Below are positions 36,911 to 50,400 of a stretch of 64,000 nt of DNA, in pieces. Position numbers and translations under genes: made by a program. The notes beneath the pieces were generated by a model. It was not told the origin of the DNA. It saw only the letters and a program-made list of their open reading frames with translations, and ran no database searches. The stretch is from Spirodela intermedia (lineage: Eukaryota; Streptophyta; Magnoliopsida; Alismatales; Araceae), in NCBI GenBank assembly GCA_902729315.2, contig LR746280.1, positions 2,910,501 through 2,974,500 on the forward strand, written 5' to 3'. Every line of letters begins with the position of its first letter. Within the stretch, counting starts at the first letter, position 1.

Positions 36911-37530
36911 TTGAGATGAAGGCATAGACTGAGCATTAGCCTCTGAAAATTACTGTAATACGAAGAAGGGGTTGTCATATTCATTCATTCATCATCCTTC
37001 CTCGATTGTATATTGGAATCCTCTTGTATTTCTTCTGCCATCACCCCTCCTTGAGATTACAAGTGGGGGGAGGTTGCTACAATAAATGATGATATTACTT
37101 GTTCTATGATCAGGAAGAAAGACCCTCGTGATTGTTTTTTTCGTCTACAACTCTGGTTTTCATCATGAAATCAAATTAATATTTTTTTTCCCATGATTTG
37201 AGTCAATGGGTACTCGAATCATTTTCCAAGGCTTAATTTTTTATACTCTGACGCATGCCTTGGGCTGTCTTATTGCTGTGGCCAATTTTTTTGCAAGAAT
37301 AGTCAGTAGACGTGCATCATTGGGATCTCTTTAGTTACCAAATAAACATGAACAGAAGGGTTTACTTCTCAGGGAACATGATCAAGGTGATAGTTTACAT
37401 TTCACTCCTTATGGAAATATTCCAGGATCAAGGTGAGTTAGAAAGAAAAAAGGCAAGGAGGGAGGAGGGATGATTACATAAAATGAAAATAATCAATTAA
37501 CTAGTTTAATGAAAACAGAGAAACTCAAAG
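36911..37530 (+). other. 3' UTR and downstream flank of the GTE mini-gene
   Basis: The segment after the stop, with 'tacgaagaaggggttgtcat' and 'accacccctccttgagatta'-type blocks, recurs at 39640–39780. The following 'tcgtctacaactctggtttt' block recurs at about 28380 and 39825. These shared flanks define the block copies. No gene was seen. Confidence 0.6.
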
Positions 37531-39290
37531 AAACCGAAAGAAGCATATTCAGGTTAAAACATAGCACAACAAAGAAACTCAAAGGCACCCAGACTCCAGG
37601 ATCTCCAGACAAAAAAACTCTAGGAATCAAATAAAATTATCCGCATTCATTGGCAGCTGCAATTGGTGATAAAATCATATCAGATGGGATAATTCAAATT
37701 TTCGAAACATGGCATCTACCATTTCACCTCGGAGAATCCAGACTGACTTTTATTCATACAATACAATTGCAACGAGAGAACTTAACACTGTGTATTCCCA
37801 ATGCTTCAGCTACCATGGCATCCCATTTGGATGTGGCAGTTCCTCTCTCAAATTCTTCAAAGAAACACCAAAAAACGACAGCTTTTTTGTCTCTATTTAA
37901 TAATTTTATGAATAAATGTTTATATCTCACCACGACTATTATTCTCTTAACATACGATCTTTAATTGTATAGATTATCATAAATGCACAGCTTTATTTAT
38001 TCATGATTTGTCTTTATTTCATAGTTAGATAGAATTGAGCTGGGGACCCACTAAATTCCTTGCTCCAGAAGTTTCGTGAATAGCTGTGTGGAGCAGCAGC
38101 AGCAGCTCACCCATCACTGCTGGGTTTTAGGAAAGCATCTCCTAACGAGGCGCCTTGAAGGAGGCACAAAAATGGACCCCAAGGACACTACTGAGGATGC
38201 CTCTGATGCTCAAGCTTATTGGTCGCCTAGTGTAAAAGAGGCATAGAAAACTATAAGGTAGCAGCCGCCTCTACAGAGATCTGCAGTGAGTTCGGGTGAG
38301 GATGAGAACGAGTGTATGTATGCGCCTGTCCTCGGTAGATCCCCTGCAGAGAGAGGGGATAACGCTATGGAGTCTACATTAACAATTGGCCCTCTGTCAG
38401 TTCAAAGTTATGTAAAATATTAAAATTCATAAAGGAGAAAAATCTGCACATGATAATGTAATATAAAATAATCAGTATCACAAAGAGGGGGGGTATTCAA
38501 TGATTGGACCATGGTGATAACAGCAGCACAAAGCATAGCAATTTATCTGGTGCATGGGGGCCTGTGTGACCTACCCATGTTATATCCAAGGGATGGCCAA
38601 CTGGACGTCAGTGGAATGAATGGGTAAGATGAGAACGAACTGAGCAACTATGCATTGATTCATAAATAGAAGAGGAACAATCGAAAAACGCTGGGAAAGT
38701 CACTGTAGATGGAGAAGGATGGCTGAATTGGCCTGATAAAAAAAGAGCGGCCAGCAGCAGGCCAGCTGCAGGACTCTGGATCATCACCTTCCTGTGGTGG
38801 TGCGCAGCAACAAGGGGCAGAGGAAAGGCCAGAACTAGAGAACAAAGATCAGAGAAAAGGAAGAAGGAACCTGGACAATCAGTGCAGGTTATTTCGTGTT
38901 GGCGTGGCTGAAATACGTTATGTTAGAATGCTTGTATGGTGTTTCACTGATTTTTCATGATTGGAAGGTTTCGGTAACTCCATTTTATAAATTCAAAAAC
39001 ATTACTCCTTAATGCCCCATTCAATTAGATAAATCAACGAAGCTTCAAAATCCCTCCATGAGTCCAAACATTACTCCTTAATGCCTATCCACACTCTTCC
39101 ACAATGCAAGGGATCAAATGGAAACATTCTGAAAAAGTATTGTCGTCAAAAATGAGGGTATAAGATTCAGAAAAAAAGTCAGAAACGCACAAAAAGATCA
39201 GACAGTCATAATCGGAGAAATTCAAAGCTTAAAAACTGCTATACCAGGGGAGTAGCATCTTACAGAGAAAAATGTACACATAAACGCTTC
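37531..39290 (-). pseudogene. Gutted DnaJ 3'-end copy (introns 16–17 and a stub of exon 16)
   Basis: Matches DnaJ intron 17 (37531–38645) and intron 16 (about 38660–39250), but exons 17 and 18 are both deleted. The last-exon region is missing at about 37540, and at about 38645–38660 the sequence jumps from 'ctatgcattga' to 'agaggaacaatc', skipping exon 17. About 39262–39284 matches the 3' end of exon 16 and its donor. The copy then fuses to a GTE exon-2 relic at about 39290. Within it, 38025–38400 is copy II of the CAG-containing repeat. Confidence 0.7.
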
Positions 39291-39302
39291 TCTATTGCTC
39301 AT

Positions 39303-39539
39303 CGTGAGAGAGGTGACCCTGAGAAGATACAACAGGAATTGGAGGATCTGAAACGGAGGCAGAGGGAAGTTAAGGGTCAATGCTTTGCCTATCACGTGAA
39401 TTCACGCTGCATTCTAACGACCTTGTCCGTCCATGATCTAATAGTGAGGAGGATCGAAGCTCAAGCCGAAGCTGTTGAAAAAGGGCTTAAATAGAGGAGG
39501 CAAAGTGAAGGAGAAGCGGTCCGATATAAGCTACAGAAG
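39303..39539 (+). pseudogene. GTE mini-gene relic (exons 2 and 3)
   Basis: 39303–39369 matches mini-gene exon 2 (67 nt, still open, encoding RERGDPEKIQQELEDLKRRQ). 39445–39539 matches exon 3. The donor after exon 2 has changed from GTAAGG to TTAAGG, exon 3 has an in-frame TAG (ctt aaa tag), the donor after exon 3 has lost its GT, and exon 4 is deleted. The 3' UTR-like sequence resumes at about 39620. It cannot encode a GTE protein. It keeps some family residues better than the intact copy (for example ARIEAQAEAVE-like), which suggests the ancestor was a normal GTE C-terminus. Confidence 0.85.
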
Positions 39540-41420
39540 ATAACCTCTCTCCCAAGTCCCGATTTTCAAAACTCTATCTCCTGCAGTTGATCATCCATCC
39601 ATGCACAAATTGAGCATTGGGCTCTGTGAATTCTTGCAATACGAAGAAGTGGGCGCCATATTCATCCATTCATCATCCATTCTCCATTGTATACTTGAAT
39701 CTTTTTGTATTTCTTCTGCCACCACCCCTCCTTGATATTACAAGTGGGGGAAGGTTGCTACAATAAATAATGATACTATTTGTGCTGTGATCAGTAAGGA
39801 AAGGCCCTCATGATTTCTTTTCGTCTACAACTCTGATTTTCATAATGAAGTCAAATTAATCTTTTTTTTTCCCATGATTTTGGTCAATGGGTAATCGAAT
39901 CTTTTTCCAAGGCTTAATTTTTTCTACTCTCACGGCATGCTTTGGGCTATCTAATTGCCAAATTCTGTCCTGTTTTTTAAACAAGCTTTATATTTACCGA
40001 CAAAAACCACCCCCAGTATATCAGCTAATGCAACCTATTCCCCCTTCATTTGATAGAGGTCCACCTTCATTGGCATGTGCACAAGTGCATGCAAATCTCA
40101 CGCTAGAAGTTGACTTTTGCAGCAGGTTACTCTCGTGAGGTGAAATCAAAGATTCCTTCGATGAGTCCATTGTACCCTTATTGCGATAAACTGAGTCTGA
40201 GTCTTGAATTATGCAAAAAAATAAGAAAGTAAAATAAAACAGGAAATCTCTCACTTAGAAGAATCTCAGCATGACCAATTTTGCTTAAGTTCATCAAACA
40301 GGTTTAGCAGCTTATTAAGAACTTTAGCCCATGTTTTATAGCAATATTTATCCGTGAAAATTCAGGAGGAAGGAAGAGGGATTGTGACAAGATTTCATGT
40401 GGACGCCATTAATCTCTTCACACTTGGGCATTGTGCCATCTCTTTTTCCTGGCAGGACCCACCCATCCTAGGAAAGCTGAAATCATCAATCCGGTGGTCC
40501 AAGCAGCCCAAGTACAAAAGAGCTTATATCACCATTGACACTAATCCATCCACCATCCTGTCAGAGATGAGTGGTGGCATTCATTCATTAGACTCTGGGA
40601 CATGACCTTGCCAATATGAAAGTAACTCATCTAATGGGTATGTGACGCGCGATTAGTAGCTTGCTGTTATTAGCAAAGATTAGAATCATGAAATATAAAG
40701 GCTTCCATGGATATGAGCAGAGGTCATGCAGATGAAATTTCAGAGGTAAGTAGATGGAAACATGCAGATGATGACTAGATGTTGTGGAGGGAGACAAGAA
40801 AGCCTTGGATTCATTCGAGAGTCCAAGGAAATTTCTTAATAATGGTGAATAGTTGAATAGGTAGACATGTCGTTTTAGATCTTAGAAATTTGAATATGCC
40901 ACATCTTCGATCATGCAACCCATGATAAGTAATCCCATCTAAGTGTAACTTAGAGAGTAATGCATGGTGGCCTAGCCAATTGCTGCAGCCAATTTGGGTG
41001 CAAGAATAGTCAGTAGGCGTGCAATCTTGGTATCACATTAGTTACCCAATATTTACAGGAACAGAAGGGGTTTATTTCCATCTTTGGCAAAAACCATAAG
41101 TTCTGGCTGCAACATTTTACAAGTCACTCCTGGTGGAAGTAATCCAGGATCAAGGAGAGTTAAGAAAAAAGGCAAGGGAGGAAGGAGAGGGGATTATTTA
41201 ACATGACATCAATGAATTAATTTTATACACAAAAATTACCTTATTGAAAACAGAGATTTACACTTTCCTCGACTGGTATACAAAAAAAAAAAAAATTGCC
41301 CCCGCGAGTGGAGAAGATTAGAAAATATCCTCCTCCCATAAGTAGCCGTCTGCGGTTAAAAATTGTAACTTGGCGCTGGGACCCACAGCAAAGCCTGCCC
41401 ACTCATTTATCCACTCATCA
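39540..41420. other. Spacer between GTE relic and DnaJ 3' end
   Basis: Copy III of the block flank, collinear with 28350–30140. It includes a poly(A) run at about 41281–41294 that is also present in copy I at about 30000–30017. The 3' UTR of the DnaJ gene probably lies in the right part. A + strand open frame at 41370–41600 is the antisense shadow of the DnaJ last exon. Confidence 0.55.
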
Positions 41421-44400
41421 TCACAGATCAGGCAAGAGCTGGATCACCAGGAACAAGACCCCGATAGTCAGATAGAAGAACAGATGCCTGTTCGGACGAG
41501 AGAAGACTTGATGCCACCTGTAAGTTCAACCAGTAGACAGCCGCTCATCAAGCCTGTTGGTCATTCCGAAAATCCTCATCATATTCAGGTTAAAATATAG
41601 CACAACAAAGAAAATCAAAGGCACTGGTCCTTACATCATAGCTACAGTTTGACCGCAGCATGAAAAACAGGATTTGTATTCTATGCCAACAAGATTCAGA
41701 CAGACCCAGAGTTCACGTAAGAAGGAGAGAATCTCCAGATAACAAAACTCTAGGAATAAAATAACACCATCTGCATTGATTGGAAGAAGAAGTCTTCCCT
41801 GAGCTGCCATTGATAATAAATATAACAGATGGGATAATGCAAATTTTCAAAACATAGGATCTGCCATTTAACCGTCGGAGAACCCAGACTGACTTTTAGT
41901 CAAACAATACAATTGCAACGAGAGAACTTAACCCTGCATACTCCTAATGCTTCAGCTACCATGACATCCCATTCGTAAATGTCCGTTCCTCTCTCAAATT
42001 CTTCAAATAAACACTAAAATACGACAGCTATTTTGCCTCTATTTAATACTTTTATGATCAAATTTTTATATCCCACCAGGACTAATAATCTCTTAACGTA
42101 TGATTTTTATTTTATATATTTTAATATATGCACAGTTTTATTCATTCGTAATTTATCTTTATTTCATAGATAGATGGAATAGAGTTGGGGACCCACTAAA
42201 TTCCTTGCTCCAGAAGTTTGGTGAATGGAGCTGTGTGGAGCAGCAGCAGCAGCAGCTCATCCATCACTGCTGGGTTTTAGGAAAGCATCTCCTAATGAGG
42301 CGCCTTGAAGGAGGCACAAAAAGGGACCCCAAGGATGCCTCTGATGCTCAAGCTAATTGGTGGCGTAGTCTCAAAGAGGCATAGAAAACTACACGGTAGC
42401 AGCCACCTCTACAGAGATCTGCAGTGAAGCTCTAATGCATCGGCAGTGACTTCGTGTGAGGATGAGAAAGAGTGTACGTATGTGCCTGTCCTGGGTAGAT
42501 CCCCTGCAGACAGAGGGGATAAGGCTATGGACTCTACATTAACAATTGGCCCTCTGTCAGTTCAAAGTTATGTAAAATATTAAAATTCATCAAGGAGAAA
42601 AATCTGCACATGATGATGTAATATAAGATAATCATTGTCACAAAGAGGGGGGGGTATTCAGTGATTAGACCATGGTGATAACAGCAGCACAAAGCATAGC
42701 AACTTATCTGGTGCATAGGGACTTGTGTGACCTACTCATGTTATATACAAGGGATCGCCAACTAAAAGTCAGTGGAATGAATGGGTAAGGTGAGAAAGAA
42801 CTGAGCAACTATGCATTGAACTATCTTGTCAATAGAAAGTTTCATAATTGAAGTGCATATCCATAGACAAGATGCATGAGCCTGTCAGAGGTCAGCAGAA
42901 ATAAATCGGGTCTTGAATGCCAGGCAAGTAACATAAGACACTAACCATTTTGTTTCTTCATATGCATTTCTTTCAATAATCTCTTCCTCCTTTGCAAACT
43001 CTTCCAAAAGGGACTTCTGGCGGTCGTTCACTGATCTACAAGTAGTAAATAAATGCAACATCAACAATTTGACGAATGACCTACCATATAATATATTATG
43101 ATTTGATCAAACAAAAAAATAAATAAATCTGAGTTACGATGTAAACTATGACTTGACTAAAGATTCTACCATAAAAAAATACATGCATAATCATGGAAGG
43201 GGATATTCATTTTATCTTCCACCAGCTCAGGTATGTATGCATGGGAGAAAACAAAAGGCATGGGAGCCTCACATTGAAAAGAAAACCCAGTTCCCCACCA
43301 CTAGCAAAAGAACCAGAAGTAGAAGAGGAACAATCAAACAAGGCTGGAAAAGAGAATGTCGCTATAGATGGAGAAGGATGGCTGAATTGGCCTGATAAGA
43401 AAAGAACGGACCAGCAGCAGGCCAGCTGCGGGACTCTGGATCCTCACCTTCCTGTGGTCGTGAGCAGCAACAAGAGGCAGAGAAAAAGGCCAGAACTGGA
43501 GAACAAAGATCAGAGAAAAGGAAGAAGGAACCTGGACAATCAATGCAGCTTATTTCGTGTTGGCGTGGTTGAAATATGTTATGTTAGAACGCTTGTATGG
43601 TGTTTCACTGATTTTCCATGATGGGAAGGTTTTGATTACTCAATTTTATAAATCCAAAAACATGGACTTTGCCCCATTCAACTAGATAAATCAACGAAGC
43701 TTCAGAATCACTCCGCTGGGTCCAAACATTACTCCCTACTGCCAATCCACACTCTTCCACAATGCAAGGGATCGAATGGAAACGTTACGAAGAACAATGA
43801 GGGTATATGATTCGCAAAAAAATCAGGTAGTCATAATTGGAGAAATTCAAAGCGTATAAACTGTTACACCAGGAAAGTAGCATCTTACAGAGGAAAATTT
43901 ACACAGAAACGCACGTACTGATCACCATGGTCCACAAAGCCAAGACGCTTTGGCAAACCTGGTACGATTTCATCATTACACGGAGGAAATATAGTGAAAG
44001 AAAATAAAATCTGTCGTAGTTCATTTGGCATATCTCTTAATGTAAATTCTTCAGCAGATATACCTCTCCCTCTAAGGACCAACAGCTGCCCTGGTTGGAC
44101 TCCTTTCGGTATCTGAGTAGTAAATAAGATATTTGAAGCAACCATTTTATTGGAACATTTTCCTCTGAACTTAGATTAAAAAGAAAAATTCAAATACATG
44201 AAAGAAGAAATATAAAATCCGAAATCTGAAGTACACTATATTCTAATGTCCAGTTCAGAAGCTCAAAAAATAAGTCAAGAGTTCTTCGAAGGAAAAAACT
44301 ACCCAACTGGGTTCGATACAATCACATTTCTATTACTAATGGCAACACAAAAATTTACTAGATAATGAAGCACCTTAAGTCATTTTTTCAAAAATACATT

Positions 44401-47400
44401 AAAAACATTATAGTCAAACATGAAGAAAATGAGTATTATCTCAACCTTTTTACATGAGGTAAGAATGAGAGGAATGACAATGGCTTAATAGTTCATGCAA
44501 TAGCTTAAAAGTTATAATCTAAGGCACAGTCTTACTTCTAAGACCCGCTGTTCAATTTCCTTCTTAGTTGGTGCCACTACAACAGATGCACACAAACCCT
44601 TCCTGTTTGTGTACCTTTGAGATACGAAATAAATCGATATCTTTTCTATGATATGCACAAATGGAAGCGAAAACAATATAAGTCAGACAAATTTAGGAAC
44701 TTAAGACTCCTGTAGAGATCAATTCAAAATCTCGCTAATCTCAAATATTTCTCAAAGTAAAGATGGCTGTTTTATCTAGGAGTTGATGCTTTATACCAGC
44801 CATGTTTTCTGTTTCATAATGCACTGCACAATGCCACACACTGAAAAAGGTCCAAAATACGTTTCACAGTTGCAATTCCTCAGTGTTTTAGCATCCGTAT
44901 AGAGTTATAAAATAACCAGCAAAGAATGCCACTAATAAAAGAAACTGAAGGTAATGCAAGAAATCGTACCTTCACGTCCGTCTTCCCCAACAAAGTTGGT
45001 ACTTGGATCTTTCCACCAAGGATAGCCTGAATAATAAGTTGAATACTAGTAAACAATCAGAATTTTTATATATACATATGATTTCAGGGGAGATATCAAT
45101 TGTCCTCAATCCTAACAGGACAAGATGAGGCATAACCAATTGCAAATAAAACTCAACCCAATTTCAAATATCTCTCACAATAATTCAATTAATAAAATAA
45201 CAGTAGTATATTAAGCAAATAAAACTACGTGTGCTGCTGATCATTGACATGACAAAATTAAACTTTAAAATAAATCAAGCATTCAGCATTTTGAATGAGG
45301 TTTCTGTTCTTGGATACTCAGTATGAAGACTAAAAATCTTGAGTATTGAAGATCAGAAGATCACACTAATCAAGCAATGTGGAGCCTAATGACTGCCCTT
45401 ACATGGAGTTCGCACAAGGGTCAGTCAACTGTCATTTCTCAATGTGGTTTGGAAAGAATGTTGGGGAGCGGGTAAACCCCCCTTCCAGCAGTCATGGGAC
45501 TAGAGTCTTTAAACCAAATTTTCTATTTTCTTGTAAAATGCTTCTTACATGGGAGTATTTTCAGTATTTGTCAAAGTAAGGTCAATGCTGATTCCCAAGA
45601 TATAGAAGGGAATTTTTTATGCAGCCATCACCGTGAACAACTTGTAACTCAATGGTATACTATAATGGAAGCTGGAAGTACTCACATGGAAAATGAACTA
45701 CCATAAAGTTTTCCTGTGCATCAGTTTCTCCTAGTTCATTCTAATTAGTCTCGTATTGGAGAAAATAGGGTCTATAGCTCTCAACAAAACCTTCTCACAG
45801 AGTTGATTAAACTGTGAATGGAGTCTCTCAAGATACCAGTAGTACTAGAGCTCTTGATAGAATACTTCCCACAGCATTGGCTCTTAGCTTCTCACAAAAG
45901 TCAACAAACATATAGACAATGATGACAGAAACAAGGATGAATTCAAAAATATTTCAAACAGACCATAATAAAAACGACGTCACAGCAAAGAAAGCACCAT
46001 CAACAATCAACTAGAGGGGAAAATTGCATCAAATACATTAACAGAAGAAATACCACAAAATTAAAATAGATTTTAGGATCGCAAGACCACTGACTGTATT
46101 TTGGCGCCTGGAAAATTCACAGCCATATTTGTCCTCAGGATATTTCCAAACTATCATGGAACCCAGCGAGGACAATTTTATTTTCCATCAAGCCTCCTTT
46201 TCTCATTAACAGGGAAGCATATATTCATCGCTATAAAGAGAAATCACTGTTAAATAAAACTCTCCTAGAACAGTCAGAACTGACCAACTTTCCCACAAGA
46301 TCATCTCAAGAACAGAATAAATTGCATCTTTTCGTCAAATTAGCAATCCATAAAGTCAACTAATTTGTTTTTATCTGTGGTTTATCATTACCTGACAAGT
46401 ATAAGCTACCCAAAAACTACCCGAAAAGAAAATGCCCTACTAGTGGCCATTTGTGCTAACACGGAAAGATTATAACCACTAGTATCAATCACTCATATTA
46501 CTTAGTATTACTTATCTCGCAACTACAACACTCATCCAAGATGTTGCTCAATATAACCACCAATAAAAACGATTAGGATGCCAATACTCTCCTCACCAAC
46601 TAATAATCATAATCACCAGTTTAAATCAGTGTGCGATGGAACCCAAAGAGATAAAGCAAACGTGAAACGAACAAAGATGCACTGACAATTAGAGTAAGGT
46701 TAATTAACTGAATTGACTTGAGAAGGTTCTATTGGTGAAAACTAATACTTTACATGAAATATGGTAAAAATATTTATCTTGTAAATCCACAAGTGGCCGA
46801 TCATTCAGAACAAAACCCACATACTGCTATGAACATTTGAAGTCATAAGATTCTTTTGGGCAAAATTAGATCGAAAGAGATCCAAGTAAAGCTCGAAAGT
46901 TGAAGGTAGTAGACATCTGGCTAGTGTTGAGACATTATCAAATCAACCAGTCACTGAACAGAACACTGAATTCACATACTGCAGTCTTTTCTGAAGAGAG
47001 AGAGCATGCTGGTTTATAATGATTCCCAGTGGAATAATTTTTTTCCTCACTTGTACTTCGAAGAGGAGAGTAACAAAAAGGAAAAATTCTTGCCTGTGTA
47101 AAGCTAATATTAGAGTCCACGTAGATATCGGCACCGTCCCTTGAAAAAATCGGATCTTTGGCAACCTAGACATAGAAACGACACCAAAAGACAACAAATT
47201 TTATTAAAAGGAAGGCAATTCACGAGCTCAATCCCATTTACTTCTAAAATAAGAAACATCTTCGAATGTGCCATCACAAGTACATGGTTGTATTTAACCG
47301 TTTAAGTCCAATAAAGAAAAATGTTCTATTTCTTTACAAATAATATTGAACAGTTTTAAGCGCAAATATGAAGAATCAAGAATTTTATTTCACCATTGAG

Positions 47401-50400
47401 TGTTTAAGTGATCATCCTATTATTGAGTGATATATAGCATATGCTTGAGTAATTTAGTTGCCGCTGATCAGCATTTATATCCATATTATTGAATGATACT
47501 TTCATCATGGACACTGTAAAGTTTTTTGCCCAATTCTGTACCCTTCATCAAAGAACGAATGATCAGAACGAAGCATACTTTCAGCTTAATGAACAAGTTT
47601 CCGGGCTGCACACCACGTTGCCCACTATTCCCTGCCTTTGGCACTCGAATTGTATCCCCTGAATCTACACCTATAGAAGAGGAAGAAATCACAGAAACAT
47701 CCAAACAGGTGAAATCAAAGATATTCAGTAGATATTACCGCCGTACTCAAAATGGGTAAAATCATAATCAAAGTAGTAGAGCTTATCAACAAGAGATTTG
47801 ACAAACTAACAAGAATAAAATTAAGTAAATAGGACGTAGCTCACATATTTTGATTACATGAAATTTTTCTTCATCCAAGTAGTTTTTTTAATTGTTATCC
47901 GATGATAAGAAAGCTATGGAAGTCTGCAACATCTGTGCTGCAGACGCGCATTAATAGGAGGAAACACAAATATCAGGAATAACATAAATATTGTGGGAAA
48001 GAACATATATTTAAGCGTTTCTCTCTTAGTTGGTCAGTTTACTACTTTGTTAGATAGTTTCCTTATTTCATGGCCCTTGTACTTGTGTATTACTAGCAGC
48101 CATCCATGATGTGAATAATAAGCAACAGCTTTTTTTCCACTGTATATCCTCCCAGGGTTTGCATCACTGTACAGTTTCTGACTAATATGATAGAACTCAA
48201 TGTAAGTAAGCGAAAAGGAACAATGTCGGTATCATTTTAAAAAGTAGATGATGTTCAGGATACCAAGATGCTTTTATAGATCTTGAGATGGGTCTATGAG
48301 TTGGATGGGGCACGAGAAAAAAACCAGAATCTCATAATCCTGACTGAATTCCTTGTTATGTCCCTACTGTGGTCACAACTTACACATGAGCTCTGCTCAT
48401 TTAAAAACTCCATGGCATATAGGAGGTGTGCAACAGAAGGAAAAGATTCTCCTCAAGAACCATACAACCAAGGGTTAGTTTTTCATGCAACTCTCTTCCG
48501 CTCTTTCTCCATTCTTCTCTCTCTCTCTCTAAATGTGAGGCAGCGACATCAGAAGTAAATAAAGACCAAATTAAGATCAGGGAATAAGAAAATGACCCAA
48601 GGAGAAAGCTCCCTTGATGGGCCTTAAACCCCTCTTGATCAGTTTATAGTATTAAGTGATACAATGTTACATCACTCCCAGCCTGTATAACGTAAGTCAT
48701 CCAAGGTGCCCACCTATCTCAAACTTACCGAAAATTGGCACTATATTAACGTTAAGAAAAAAATGAACACGAAAAAAGAACGTTTATATACTTGAAATAA
48801 TTCAAACAAATAGTCTGTGATACCCTGACAAATAAATAACTTAATGGTTGGGAAATACTTCCAGGGAGGTAATTCTCCTCATGTCGTTTCTAAATAATGT
48901 AGAAAAATTAAAGATACTTTTACAAACAGTTCTAAGCAATTAAATGTAACCTGGTTCCTAAACTTCACCTCTATTCTTCTTGAAGTCTGACTCATGATCC
49001 ATCATTCAACTCCCATTACCTGCATCTCCAAATCTGTTTTTAGTCATATCCCTTTCCTCCCTCAGGTGTCTCCTTCCTTTGGACAGGGAAAACAGGGAGC
49101 CTTTACCCTCTCCACTGTCCCAGTTATCTTGAACTCAGAAATCTCATGTTATCCATTTGAGATATCTTGATCTACTCTGAGTTAAATCTCAAGTGATGCA
49201 GGTACATCTCAGGCCTGATGCTCTTCAGAGATTCATCATCCTTAAACTATGTTCCAATATCCTATCATCATTCCTTTAATAACCTGAACTCTCAGAATCA
49301 CGTGGAAGCAGCAGGAGCTCAGGAAACTTGGAAAATTATGCACTCGAAAGTATATTAGGCATACTCTTAAGAACGAGTAGATTTATCCAGAACATCCAAT
49401 CCACCTCATGGCCGACTATGTCAGAGGCTCTGTCGCCAATCGTTCAGAAAGTGCCTCACAAAACTCTGCATCATCGTCACCATCAAATCAGTCAATGAAA
49501 GCAATGATCCTATGATAGGACCATCAGTGATACCATATGGTTGGATCCTTGCATTATGCACATCATGAATCTTCAAAAGTCAATGAGCTCTTCACGTGAT
49601 CAGTGATAACTTCTTATTCACGAAGCCATAGCTCACCAAAAACGATGTATCAAATTGAGAGTGTACACCATCGCTCTAGGTTGGAGGAATAGAGAACCCT
49701 ACCAAACCATTCTTGAACTTCCCCAGAACAACTTTTTAATCCTCCATAATAGGTTTTGAGCGGCTTTATTTTCCTATGAAAAGCCTTACAAATAATTAAC
49801 CAGTTTTGCCATCTGTAGGTTCCACAAATGAAAGAAAATCATGATCTTTATGATTTTTCTAGATTCATTGCTGTAGCAGATAAGAAGACAATATAGATCA
49901 AATCGATTAGGTCTAACTGGCCAAAGTGGACGGTATATACAGATAGATTGTGTGCTCTTTCTTTGCTGAATGAAGTTATGAAGAGCTTACATTAACGAGA
50001 TTGCATAAATGCAGGCAAAAGTACCATACAGGGCTGCACATAACTCTGCGTCTGTGGTTGGGTAGGCAGCTGGGAAAAGCTAAGGCAACCTTCTGTGCAT
50101 TTCTTAACTAATCACGGTCAAACTTTCTGCCATGGCAAGAAATGTGGAGAATAGCTATAAGTATCTACTAGACAGGCCCTCAGATAGTTGTCAGTCATTC
50201 CACATATCCACATATTGAAGATGAGATTGGTGGGAGACAAGTCTGAGCAACTGGACCCCTTGTGAGGGCCGGGGGGAGGGGGGGGGGGGAGGTGAGGTGA
50301 TGATATTTGCCAGCCGATGAAAGTATATAAAGGATGAGCTGGAACGGTAGAAAATCACCTGAAGGCTAGGTGTGAATAGCCTTCGACCATTATTGACTAT

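Noticed and set aside
41370-41600. 76-codon + frame (MALGPTAKP...)
   Set aside because: It covers the DnaJ last exon in antisense. Changes between copies fit the minus-strand frame better, and copy I has a stop in the + frame.
42885-42945. Read-through of DnaJ exon 17 to a stop at 42885
   Set aside because: The frame is open, but GTTAGT follows the W codon as a donor. An exon at 41421–41517 matches in phase and is kept in both block copies.
44520-44590. Open minus-strand segment VAPTKKEIEQRVLE as an extra DnaJ exon
   Set aside because: It lies between exons 14 and 15, which join directly (VK|IPKG) as in the family. Inclusion would interrupt a conserved β-strand.
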